Shown here one piece after another: positions 1 through 5,857 of a DNA stretch of 8,111 bases; position 1 is the stretch's first letter; every line of letters begins with the position of its first letter. Position numbers and translations under genes: made by a program. The notes below the pieces were generated by a model. The model had not been told where the DNA came from. It saw only the letters and a list, made by a program, of their open reading frames with translations, and made no database searches. The stretch comes from CANHVK01 sp046304235 (GTDB taxonomy: Bacteria > Bacteroidota > Bacteroidia > Flavobacteriales_D > Crocinitomicaceae), in assembly GCA_046304235.1 (NCBI GenBank), contig JBKCEW010000089.1, forward strand, positions 1 through 8,111, written 5' to 3'.

Positions 1-534
1 ACCGTAAATATTAGTGGAACGAACAATGTTGCTCGTATTACTCAAATTATGTCTAAGGTTAAAAACCTTGACACAACAAGTATTCGAGGACAACGAAATG
101 TTGGTGTAGGTATTGCGAATGCTGCTGCAAAAACCTTATTAAAGGGATTTGACTTTAACCCAAGTGCGATGTTAGGCAGTATGCTTTACAAACCTTATGT
201 ACTGGCACCTGCAACGGGTGTAATTACGATTGCTGGATTTGTACCTGCATCTGATTTGACTTGGCCAACAGGGGCAACACACGTAAGTATTACAGGTGGA
301 TTCTTGAATATCAACTTTGCGACAAATGTGGTTGATTTCAAATTGACGAACGTTGTGAACTTAGCAACTGCCGCTGCAAGTTCTAACGTAACGTTGACAC
401 CTACTGCTGTACCAACAGGAACAGGAACCAAAATCTTCTTGTTGAAGTTGGAGTACTTCCAAATGGTTAATGGAATTCAATATCCAATGAAAAACGGTGC
501 TTACAATTGTTTGAAAATAATTGAAGTTGCCTAA
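1..534 (+). CDS. Bacteroidota-specific hypothetical protein, C-terminal part (5' end outside window)
   Basis: The frame is open from base 1, with 16 sense codons before the first ATG at 49. The gene therefore very probably starts upstream, and 177 residues are visible. The protein has no recognisable catalytic motif. It carries a charged stretch with RGQRNVG, then LLKGFDFNPSA, then a segment rich in Thr, Val, Ala and Asn that should form beta strands, and it ends in KLEYFQMVNGIQYPMKNGAYN. From memory, this arrangement (RG.RNV, LLKGFDFN, VNG.QYP.KNGA.N) recurs in an uncharacterised family of roughly 240-260 residues seen only in Bacteroidota, usually just before the kinds of small membrane proteins that follow here. 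No function is known to me. A phage-derived structural protein is possible but unproven. The coding call is sure; the family match rests on recall. Confidence 0.8.
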   Translation, partial: TVNISGTNNVARITQIMSKVKNLDTTSIRGQRNVGVGIANAAAKTLLKGFDFNPSAMLGSMLYKPYVLAPATGVITIAGFVPASDLTWPTGATHVSITGGFLNINFATNVVDFKLTNVVNLATAAASSNVTLTPTAVPTGTGTKIFLLKLEYFQMVNGIQYPMKNGAYNCLKIIEVA

Positions 535-548
535 TTGAATTTGAAAAT

Positions 549-570
549 GGACGTGCATTGGTGCACGTCC
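549..570 (+). terminator. Hairpin terminator after the first gene
   Basis: A perfect 9-bp stem (GGACGTGCA at 549-557 pairing with TGCACGTCC at 562-570) with a 4-base loop lies 14 bases after the stop codon and is followed by GTTTATTT. The T tract is interrupted, so termination may be partial. That would allow read-through into the small genes beginning 33 bases later, which show no promoter of their own. Confidence 0.65.
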
Positions 571-602
571 GTTTATTTACTCATCTTTTAAAAATTGAAA
601 AA

Positions 603-812
603 ATGAATTTAGTTCAAAGAATGAAGTCACCTACTCCGAATTTCTTCAAGGTATTACGAAATATTGGTTTGGGTTTAGCTGCCGCAGGTGGTGCATTATT
701 AGCAACACCTTTTCACTTACCTGAAATCATCTCAACTATTGGAGAGTATTTGATGGTTGGTGGTTCTGTGGCTTCGGCAGTTTCACAGTCTACTGTGGAA
801 AGTGAGAATTAA
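603..812 (+). CDS. Small hydrophobic (holin-like) hypothetical protein
   Basis: This 69-residue protein begins MNLVQRMKSPTPNFFKVLRN. A glycine/alanine-rich hydrophobic stretch follows at about residues 21-36 (IGLGLAAAGGALLATP) and a second apolar stretch at about 41-60, then a short acidic tail. Two candidate membrane segments with a basic N-terminus give it a holin-like look, but I cannot assign a function. I chose the ATG at 603, preceded by the A-rich leader TTGAAAAA typical of Bacteroidota. The frame could extend to a TTG at 558, but that lies in the loop of the terminator hairpin. From memory, similar 65-75 residue proteins (APTPKFFK.LRNIG...) are common in Bacteroidota beside the family encoded upstream. 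The next gene starts 25 bases downstream, so the two are probably co-transcribed. Confidence 0.75.
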   Translation: MNLVQRMKSPTPNFFKVLRNIGLGLAAAGGALLATPFHLPEIISTIGEYLMVGGSVASAVSQSTVESEN

Positions 813-837
813 TAAACGTTTAAATACCTAACTAACT

Positions 838-1020
838 ATGCAACCTCATCACGATCATACAACCAGTGCAGGAACATTAACCGGAACGGTGTTTACCGTT
901 TGTGCGATGATTGATACGCACGACTATATGAAAACGATTATTCTTGCCTTTGTTGGTGCTATCGTGAGTTTTGTGGTTACGTTAGTTTTAAAAAAGGTAA
1001 TGAAGCGATTTGAAAAGTAG
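838..1020 (+). CDS. Small membrane protein, holin-like, unknown function
   Basis: This 60-residue protein has a His-rich start (MQPHHDHTT), a weakly hydrophobic segment at about residues 12-25 and a strong predicted transmembrane helix at about 33-52 (IILAFVGAIVSFVVTLVLKK). It ends in the basic tail KKVMKRFEK, which would stay in the cytoplasm. It follows the previous gene by 25 bases and is closed by a strong terminator, so it is the last gene of a short operon. Small double-hydrophobic proteins with a basic C-terminus resemble phage holins in general form. There is no lysin gene in view, so that role is only a guess. I recall similar proteins beside the same neighbours in other Bacteroidota. 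Confidence 0.7.
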   Translation: MQPHHDHTTSAGTLTGTVFTVCAMIDTHDYMKTIILAFVGAIVSFVVTLVLKKVMKRFEK

Positions 1021-1037
1021 AATCTACAGACAAAAAG

Positions 1038-1069
1038 AAACCCCACTCGAAGTGATTTGAGTGGGGTTT
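1038..1069 (+). terminator. Strong rho-independent terminator, probably bidirectional
   Basis: An 11-bp perfect stem (AAACCCCACTC at 1038-1048 with GAGTGGGGTTT at 1059-1069) and a 10-base loop lie 17 bases after the stop of the 60-residue membrane protein. On the + strand the stem is followed by TGAGATTTTTA. On the - strand it ends in TTTCTTTTTG, so it can also stop transcription coming from the ATPase gene on the right. Confidence 0.9.
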
Positions 1070-1087
1070 TGAGATTTTTAACGGATT

Positions 1088-1200
1088 GCGGCTACCTGAA
1101 GGGCGGGACTTATACCACAAAATTTGATTTAGAAAACCAATGTTTTATTAACTACAAAAACTGTCTTTGGAACACGAAACCCCGCCTTATGGGTAGGTGC
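1088..1200. repeat. Long imperfect inverted repeat 3' of the ATPase gene (attC-like or gene-flanking repeat)
   Basis: The outer arms are GCGGCTACC (1088-1096) and GGTAGGTGC (1192-1200). An inner GC-rich arm AGGGCGGG (1100-1107) faces CCCGCCTT (1181-1188). Inside is a second weak hairpin: CCAA (1137-1140) against TTGG (1167-1170), and GTTTT (1142-1146) against AAAAC (1157-1161). Read on the - strand, the element begins 23 bases after the ATPase stop codon. It is flanked by TAAC (1208-1205) and GTTA (1081-1078), the AAC...GTT polarity of integron attC sites, though neither end fits RYYYAAC/GTTRRRY exactly. From memory, near-identical sequences follow many accessory genes in Bacteroidota. No integrase is visible, so the attC reading is tentative; the structure itself is plain. 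Confidence 0.55.
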
Positions 1201-1223
1201 TGTTGTTATGCTCTAGAGCTTTT

Positions 1224-4010
1224 TTAGTTATGAATTCCATACTTCTGTTCTCTAGTTAAAAATGCGTCTCTACCACCTTCAAGTTTCAACAATTTCTCTC
1301 TGTTGTCAATATTTTCAATTGATGTTGAAGTCATATTTGTGAAAATATTGTTTAAAGGTATATCAAGAATATGAATCAATTCGGAATCGCCATTAATTAC
1401 AAAGTTCGAGTTATGGGTTGCAAAAATAATTTGTCTGTCTAGTTTTTTAGATTTGATTAAGTCAACTAAATAATCTGCCACTAACCTATTATCAAGATGA
1501 GCTTCAGGCTCGTCAATTACAAGCGGTTTAACTCCTGTCATTAAAAGAGTTACAACAACAGCAGTACACCTTTGACCAAATGAACAATTTTGCAATTCTC
1601 TGTCTCCATAGTACCCCTTAATTTTAATGAATTTAGAAAGATTGTAAAGATGTTTCCTTACAATGAGTTTATAAACGATGAAATTAAAGTTAGAAGCAAA
1701 AATGTCCGTAATAATTTTTACATAATTATTTACTCTCCTATATCCCTTTAAATCAATTTCGCTTTCAAGTTTTGCTAAAAATGTTTTGTGGTCATAGTTT
1801 AATAGGGTTGTATTTGGTTCAATTAAATAAAGAACTTCCTTTACTTGATTAGCTGATGTTCCAGAAATATGATAACTTGAAAAAACATTATAGAACTCTT
1901 CAAATACAACTTGTTTCAAATTATCAAAATTGTACTCAAATTTGAAATTGATGTTTAGTACGTTTTCATTATTAACTTCAAGTTTTCGATTTATTTGAGT
2001 AAGATTTGAATCTATCAATTGATAGTAAGAATCATAAAGTCCAATTAGCCCATCAATTTTTACCGAATTATCTTTGAATATTTGTTTACTTCTATCTGCT
2101 TTTGCGGTTAGTTGTACTATTTCTGAATTTATTCTTGCTAAATTTTCATTGGCCTTTTGTGAATCTTTTATCGTTTCCTCACTCATTCCCTTTTCTTGAA
2201 AAAACTCTTTCAATTTTTGGTTTTCTGCTACAAATTCTCTTGTTAAAAGATCTATTCTACCTTTTGAAACTTCAAATTCTTTTTGATTAGTTGAAACTTC
2301 ATTTTCCTGAATAACAACTTCATCTATGCTTTTAAGTAGATTTAAAATTTCATTTATTCTTGATTCTATATCATTTTGTGTTTCAACTTGAATATTTTCA
2401 ACTAGTAGAATACGAATTGAGTTTAATAAATTCTCATAACGTGTTTGGCTTGTGTTAATGGAATTAATTTCTTTCCGTATGTCATTTATTCTGATGGTTA
2501 TCTCTTTATATCTATCATCATTAACCGAATCAATAATATTTTGAGTTGTTCCCTTCTCTTTATTTTTTTCTTTTAAAGAAAGGTTAGTTTTTTGTAAATC
2601 AAAAAGTAATTTAATAGTTTCGTCAATAATTAGAATTATTGAACTTATTTCTGAATCTAAATCATAGAAACCACTTTCTACTTCTTTTATTCTTTCGTTA
2701 AATATGAGTTTGGTTAATTCGTTGCCCTCTGCAAGTCTTTCAATTTTTCCTTGACTAACAAACTCAATTTCGTTAGTTCCTGAAACAGATACCAAGTTAT
2801 TAATGTCAGTTTCAATGTCGTATTTTTTACCGTCAGTAATTAAATTATTTTCTTTGAAAAAATCGGTTTTTTCACCAAGCCTTTCACCAAGCAAGTTGAT
2901 TATTGTACTTTTCCCTGTTCCCCGACCACCAATCAGACAAGTAAAATAAGAACTAAAGAAAATTTCATTTCTTAATTGATTTAAACAAAATTCTTGTTGA
3001 TCGTTTGAGTTGTTCCGCTTTATATTAGTTCCAGTTGGAAAATTGAATTTGATACTTTCAATTTTTCTAATAGGTTCTCTTGGTTTTTGTTCAGAAATTT
3101 TCACTCTGTGATTTGGCTCAAATAAAATCTGTTTTAATCCTTCAAAAGTTGGATCTGCCTTAATCCAAGTATAACAATTTCCAATTCTATCTTTATCTAT
3201 TTCGGTTGATAGATAGTGAGCATCACTACAATCTAATAGCAAGTCATTAACACCTTGATTTGTCAATTGAGCTTTAGCTTTTTCAAAATCAGCAATGGAT
3301 TTTGAAGCTGTAAAAACAATATGTGCTCTGTTGATAATCGATTTCTTTGTAGCAATTGATGAATCTGTCCATTTTAATTCTCCCCATTCGGTTTTACCGA
3401 TTGCTATCAAATATTTTCCTTTAAAACAGTCCTTATTAAGTGATTTGAAAATTTCATCTTCTTTCACATTAAGGTTGTTAAATCCTTCAGTTAAGTCAGA
3501 ACCGTATTTATGTAATTCAGTCGCAGGAATAGTTGATTTTATTTGTTTGCCAAGTTCTTCAACGCTTTGTGGCGTAATTGCTCTAGTCCAAGGCTCACCA
3601 CTTTCCAAATAGTAACTTTGTTCTAGTGTATTCAAAAATTGACTCTGAATTGTTTCTAATGGAACTTCATCAGAAAATATAACGTGTAGATTTATTCTTT
3701 TTAGCTGTTCAAAATTAAGTCCCGCAAATTTTTCTATTCTAAATTCAACAACAGGCAATAGTTTCAAATTAGAAAGTCGAGAATTGTCGGCTTGTACTTT
3801 TTTAAGTTTTGCATAACCTTCTAGAAACAAATAATCATTAACTCCAATTACTGCAAAATCTTCAGGTAAATTTTCTAAGTCTTTGATATATGCTTCCCAA
3901 GTTGCATCATCATTATTTCCAAAGCGTTGATAAATAGAGAAAGGCGTATGAACGTGTAAGTCCCATTTTCTCCATTCTGAACCCTTGTTGATTTTAGTAT
4001 TATTAGTCAT
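1224..4010 (-). CDS. PHP domain-ABC/SMC-like ATPase fusion (TrlF-like)
   Basis: This 928-residue protein has two parts. The N-terminal PHP phosphoesterase-type domain (about 12-310) carries the metal-site motifs DLHVHT (H19, H21), VVEF (E89), NLHV (H109) and SDAH (D263, H265). The ABC/SMC-type ATPase has Walker A GGRGTGKST at 361-369, a long charged coiled coil at about 430-680, a signature-like CSFGQR at 809-814, Walker B VIDEPEAHLD at 831-840 (D833, E834) and a switch histidine in ATHN (H866). This order matches proteins annotated as TrlF-family AAA-like ATPases. Such ATPases are often the sensor in phage-defence systems; the PHP domain would be a metal-dependent hydrolase, possibly a nuclease. 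I chose the ATG at 4010, 13 bases after the upstream stop; the longer frame begins at a TTG at 4040 inside that gene. Very AT-rich. Architecture is sure, function inferred. Confidence 0.85.
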   Translation of the reverse strand: MTNNTKINKGSEWRKWDLHVHTPFSIYQRFGNNDDATWEAYIKDLENLPEDFAVIGVNDYLFLEGYAKLKKVQADNSRLSNLKLLPVVEFRIEKFAGLNFEQLKRINLHVIFSDEVPLETIQSQFLNTLEQSYYLESGEPWTRAITPQSVEELGKQIKSTIPATELHKYGSDLTEGFNNLNVKEDEIFKSLNKDCFKGKYLIAIGKTEWGELKWTDSSIATKKSIINRAHIVFTASKSIADFEKAKAQLTNQGVNDLLLDCSDAHYLSTEIDKDRIGNCYTWIKADPTFEGLKQILFEPNHRVKISEQKPREPIRKIESIKFNFPTGTNIKRNNSNDQQEFCLNQLRNEIFFSSYFTCLIGGRGTGKSTIINLLGERLGEKTDFFKENNLITDGKKYDIETDINNLVSVSGTNEIEFVSQGKIERLAEGNELTKLIFNERIKEVESGFYDLDSEISSIILIIDETIKLLFDLQKTNLSLKEKNKEKGTTQNIIDSVNDDRYKEITIRINDIRKEINSINTSQTRYENLLNSIRILLVENIQVETQNDIESRINEILNLLKSIDEVVIQENEVSTNQKEFEVSKGRIDLLTREFVAENQKLKEFFQEKGMSEETIKDSQKANENLARINSEIVQLTAKADRSKQIFKDNSVKIDGLIGLYDSYYQLIDSNLTQINRKLEVNNENVLNINFKFEYNFDNLKQVVFEEFYNVFSSYHISGTSANQVKEVLYLIEPNTTLLNYDHKTFLAKLESEIDLKGYRRVNNYVKIITDIFASNFNFIVYKLIVRKHLYNLSKFIKIKGYYGDRELQNCSFGQRCTAVVVTLLMTGVKPLVIDEPEAHLDNRLVADYLVDLIKSKKLDRQIIFATHNSNFVINGDSELIHILDIPLNNIFTNMTSTSIENIDNREKLLKLEGGRDAFLTREQKYGIHN

Positions 4011-4023
4011 TTGATTTAAGTGT

Positions 4024-5013
4024 TTATTCTTCAATTTCAATTGGCTCGTTATAATTATCTTGAATTATTTGTTTAATTACGGCAAAGTCTAAATCAGAAA
4101 CGTTTGGACCTTTTGTAACTTTTTTAAGTTTAAAACTCGCAAGTCGAGACTCAAATGGCAATACAATATATGTAATGTCGTCTTTAAAAATAATAGGCTC
4201 AAAGTTCCAGGCGTTATAATCATCTGACGTTCTTTTTACTAAAAATCTGTATTCCTTTTCATTGTTAAATTTACCGTGTATATAGAATGCACCAATCTTT
4301 GAGATGTTAGAGAAATTAAAAATGTAATTATATTTATCAGTAATAATTTGGGACAATTCAGAAATCAACTTTATTTGAGTTGGGTTATTTTTATCTGAAT
4401 AATAAACTTCTCTAAAGTCAGGAATATGACTATTAATTTCAAAAGTCAATTTTATACCTGTTCCTTTGTAACCAAAATAATTCCAAAGAGACAGAGATGT
4501 ATTATCTTCAGAAGTTAAGGATAGCGAAAATTGTTCTGCCATTAAAGATCGGTAGTCAGTTTTAATCCCGAAGGTTTCAGATAAATCTCTATAGCCTGTT
4601 ATATTATGCTGTTCATAAAAGAGCCTGAATTCTTCATCATCAAAGTTTTTTATCAAATTAAAAATCCAAAACTCTTTGTTTTTTAAAATGCTACAAGCAC
4701 CGTTGAAGGTTGTATAATGAGAGTATCTCTTTAACAAAGGTTTTGGATAAATTGCATTAAATATTATTTCAGATAACTTTTTGTCTTTAATATTACTAAT
4801 GTTCCCAATGTAGTCTGTATAAAATTTGATTTGGGTATTATCAATAGTTTCATTAATGTTGTTGTTATTAAAAATAGTATTAACCACATTAACCAATTCG
4901 TCTAACTTTTCAAGGTTGTATTGCTTGGCAATTCTTAATTTTTCGTCATAACGAAGCATACTATCAATCTTGTCTTTTATTGATTTAATTTGTTCTGGGG
5001 TTAATTCGTCCAT
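4024..5013 (-). CDS. DUF2971-like protein, partner of the PHP-ATPase
   Basis: This is a 329-residue soluble protein with no signal peptide. Residues 1-90 are mainly helical and charged. The core (about 95-290) has the pattern I associate with DUF2971: YSHYTTF at 97-103, SILKNKEFWI at 108-117, NFDDEE at 123-128, FSLSLTSEDNTSLSLWNYFG at 162-181, G.GI at 184-187, EVYYSD at 202-207 and NEKEYRF at 251-257. The family's biochemical activity is not established to my knowledge. The HYT and EYR motifs recall ADP-ribosyltransferase-like folds, which is only a suggestion. It is the promoter-proximal gene of a two-gene operon, 13 bases from the PHP-ATPase start, so the two products probably act together. 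If the ATPase senses, this could be the effector. The ATG at 5013 is the first start after a candidate promoter at 5081-5108. Confidence 0.75.
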   Translation of the reverse strand: MDELTPEQIKSIKDKIDSMLRYDEKLRIAKQYNLEKLDELVNVVNTIFNNNNINETIDNTQIKFYTDYIGNISNIKDKKLSEIIFNAIYPKPLLKRYSHYTTFNGACSILKNKEFWIFNLIKNFDDEEFRLFYEQHNITGYRDLSETFGIKTDYRSLMAEQFSLSLTSEDNTSLSLWNYFGYKGTGIKLTFEINSHIPDFREVYYSDKNNPTQIKLISELSQIITDKYNYIFNFSNISKIGAFYIHGKFNNEKEYRFLVKRTSDDYNAWNFEPIIFKDDITYIVLPFESRLASFKLKKVTKGPNVSDLDFAVIKQIIQDNYNEPIEIEE

Positions 5014-5080
5014 AATTAAATATATATGCTGATGTTTGATATATCTTCTGGCATAACTAATTCAAAAACAAAATTTATCG

Positions 5081-5108
5081 CAAATCTATTTTTTGCTAAT
5101 TAGCACAA
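5081..5108 (-). promoter_or_regulatory. Candidate Bacteroidota-type promoter of the DUF2971/PHP-ATPase operon
   Basis: On the - strand, TTG (5108-5106), a 17-base spacer and TAGATTTG (5088-5081) match the TTG...TAnnTTTG promoter described for Flavobacterium and Bacteroides. Transcription would start near 5075, leaving a leader of about 60 bases before the ATG at 5013. The spacer holds the perfect palindrome TGCTAATTAGCA (5094-5105), well placed for a repressor site. The match is short and the region is AT-rich, so chance is possible. Confidence 0.5.
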
Positions 5109-5205
5109 CAGAACATTCTATAATAATCAAATTTAAACAATCCAAATCATAACAAACTAGTCTACCTTCAAAAACACGTATATATACCCACAAAACATAC
5201 CAAAT

Positions 5206-5233
5206 ATAATTAATTTGAATTCAAATTGATTAT
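5206..5233. promoter_or_regulatory. 28-bp near-perfect palindrome, candidate operator
   Basis: The core AATTTGAATTCAAATT (5212-5227) is a perfect 16-bp palindrome. It extends on both sides through ATAAT (5206-5210) and ATTAT (5229-5233) with one mismatched pair (T5211/G5228). It sits about 190 bases from the DUF2971 start and about 160 from umuD. The two-fold symmetry suggests a dimeric regulator, possibly damage-responsive given umuD, but nothing identifies the protein. No T-rich tail follows, so a terminator is unlikely. Confidence 0.45.
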
Positions 5234-5304
5234 TATTTAATCGTCATAAATTAAATTTTATCAACAAATCAATCAATTGACATATTGTTATTTACACTTA
5301 TTAA

Positions 5305-5319
5305 GATTAATTATTAATC
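5305..5319. repeat. 15-bp inverted repeat upstream of umuD
   Basis: GATTAAT (5305-5311) and ATTAATC (5313-5319) form a perfect inverted repeat around a single T. It lies about 33 bases upstream of the TACATTTG candidate -7 box of umuDC, where a regulator could bind. Its AT content makes chance occurrence fairly likely. Confidence 0.3.
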
Positions 5320-5351
5320 AAAATAAATTTTAAAATCTAATCTTGATTGCA

Positions 5352-5359
5352 TACATTTG
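5352..5359 (+). promoter_or_regulatory. Candidate -7 box for umuDC
   Basis: TACATTTG matches the TAnnTTTG -7 element, with its end 36 bases before the umuD ATG. No TTG -33 element lies 17-23 bases upstream; that stretch has no G at all. The promoter would therefore be weak or activator-dependent, which would suit an inducible repair operon. Confidence 0.4.
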
Positions 5360-5395
5360 GCAAAATGAGTTATTCACTATCAAGATAAATGAACT

Positions 5396-5857
5396 ATGTC
5401 AAAACGAATTGCTATTCCTATTATCGAATTGATTGGTGTTTCTACTGAAACGGAACTTGCTCTGCCAGTTGTATCAGAAAATATAAGTGCTGGGTTTCCT
5501 TCTCCTGCGATGGATTTTATTGATTTGACGATTGATTTGAATAAATATGCTATCAAAAATCGTGACGCTACGTTTTTTGGAAGGGTCAAAGGAAAGTCGA
5601 TGAAGGATATTGGAATTCACGATGGGGATTTGTTGGTGATTGACAAAAGTATTAAGCCTGCCAATGATCATATTGCGGTTTGCTATTTAGATGGAGAATT
5701 TACCATCAAACGAATTGTAATTGAAAACGGTACGTGTTGGTTGGTTCCTGCTAACAAGGACTATCAAGCTTTGGAAGTACAGGAGCATAATGATTTTCAA
5801 GTGTGGGGTATAGTAACGTATGTCATAAAATCGATGCGAAATGTTTGCACTAATTGA
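5396..5857 (+). CDS. umuD: UmuD-like self-cleaving S24 peptidase, polymerase V accessory subunit
   Basis: This 153-residue protein is the size expected of UmuD/SamA-type translesion accessory proteins. The self-cleavage site is the Ala-Gly bond in SAGFPSPA (A32-G33). The nucleophile is Ser68 in GKSM and the general base is Lys105 in FTIKR. In E. coli UmuD these are C24-G25, S60 and K97, so all three sites keep the same spacing with an offset of 8. Cleavage, normally stimulated by RecA filaments, would yield UmuD', which activates the UmuC polymerase. There is no helix-turn-helix N-terminal domain, which argues against LexA or a phage repressor. The gene overlaps umuC by 17 bases, indicating translational coupling. 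The ATG at 5396 is the first start after a candidate promoter box. Unlike LexA-controlled umuDC in E. coli, I see no recognisable SOS box. Confidence 0.93.
   Translation: MSKRIAIPIIELIGVSTETELALPVVSENISAGFPSPAMDFIDLTIDLNKYAIKNRDATFFGRVKGKSMKDIGIHDGDLLVIDKSIKPANDHIAVCYLDGEFTIKRIVIENGTCWLVPANKDYQALEVQEHNDFQVWGIVTYVIKSMRNVCTN

Larger units (their letters stand above)
5014..5395. other. Gene-free divergent intergenic region
   Basis: These 382 very AT-rich bases lie between the divergent DUF2971 and umuD starts. No credible open reading frame is present on either strand. The region contains candidate promoters for both directions, a 28-bp near-palindrome (5206-5233), a 12-bp palindrome (5094-5105) and a 15-bp inverted repeat (5305-5319). 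The rest, including the TATATATA-rich stretch near 5180-5187, shows nothing I can assign. Confidence 0.8.

Noticed and set aside
195..558. Antisense frames of 78 and 65 codons opposite the first gene
   Set aside because: They are shadows of the + strand gene, with no leader, family resemblance or independent context.
558..602. N-terminal extension of the 69-residue gene to a TTG at 558
   Set aside because: The TTG lies in the loop of a 9-bp hairpin, and the extension is partly encoded by the stem. The ATG at 603 has a normal A-rich leader.
1078..1211. Calling the left repeat a proven integron attC site
   Set aside because: The end sequences do not fit RYYYAAC/GTTRRRY exactly and no integrase gene is visible, so it is reported only as attC-like.
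1210..1219. Palindrome GCTCTAGAGC just after the ATPase stop
   Set aside because: It has only ten bases and no loop. It could be part of the terminator/repeat region, but is too short to call separately.
2102..3612. + strand frames opposite the ATPase gene
   Set aside because: They are low-complexity Leu/Phe-rich shadows of coiled-coil and PHP codons on the other strand.
4011..4040. Longer PHP-ATPase starting at 4040
   Set aside because: The codon at 4040-4038 is TTG inside the upstream gene. The ATG at 4010 lies just before the PHP domain and after the upstream stop.
5201..5208. Second candidate -7 box (TATATTTG on the - strand) for the DUF2971 operon
   Set aside because: It lies almost 190 bases from the start codon, has no TTG at suitable spacing and overlaps the palindrome region; the box at 5081-5088 fits better.
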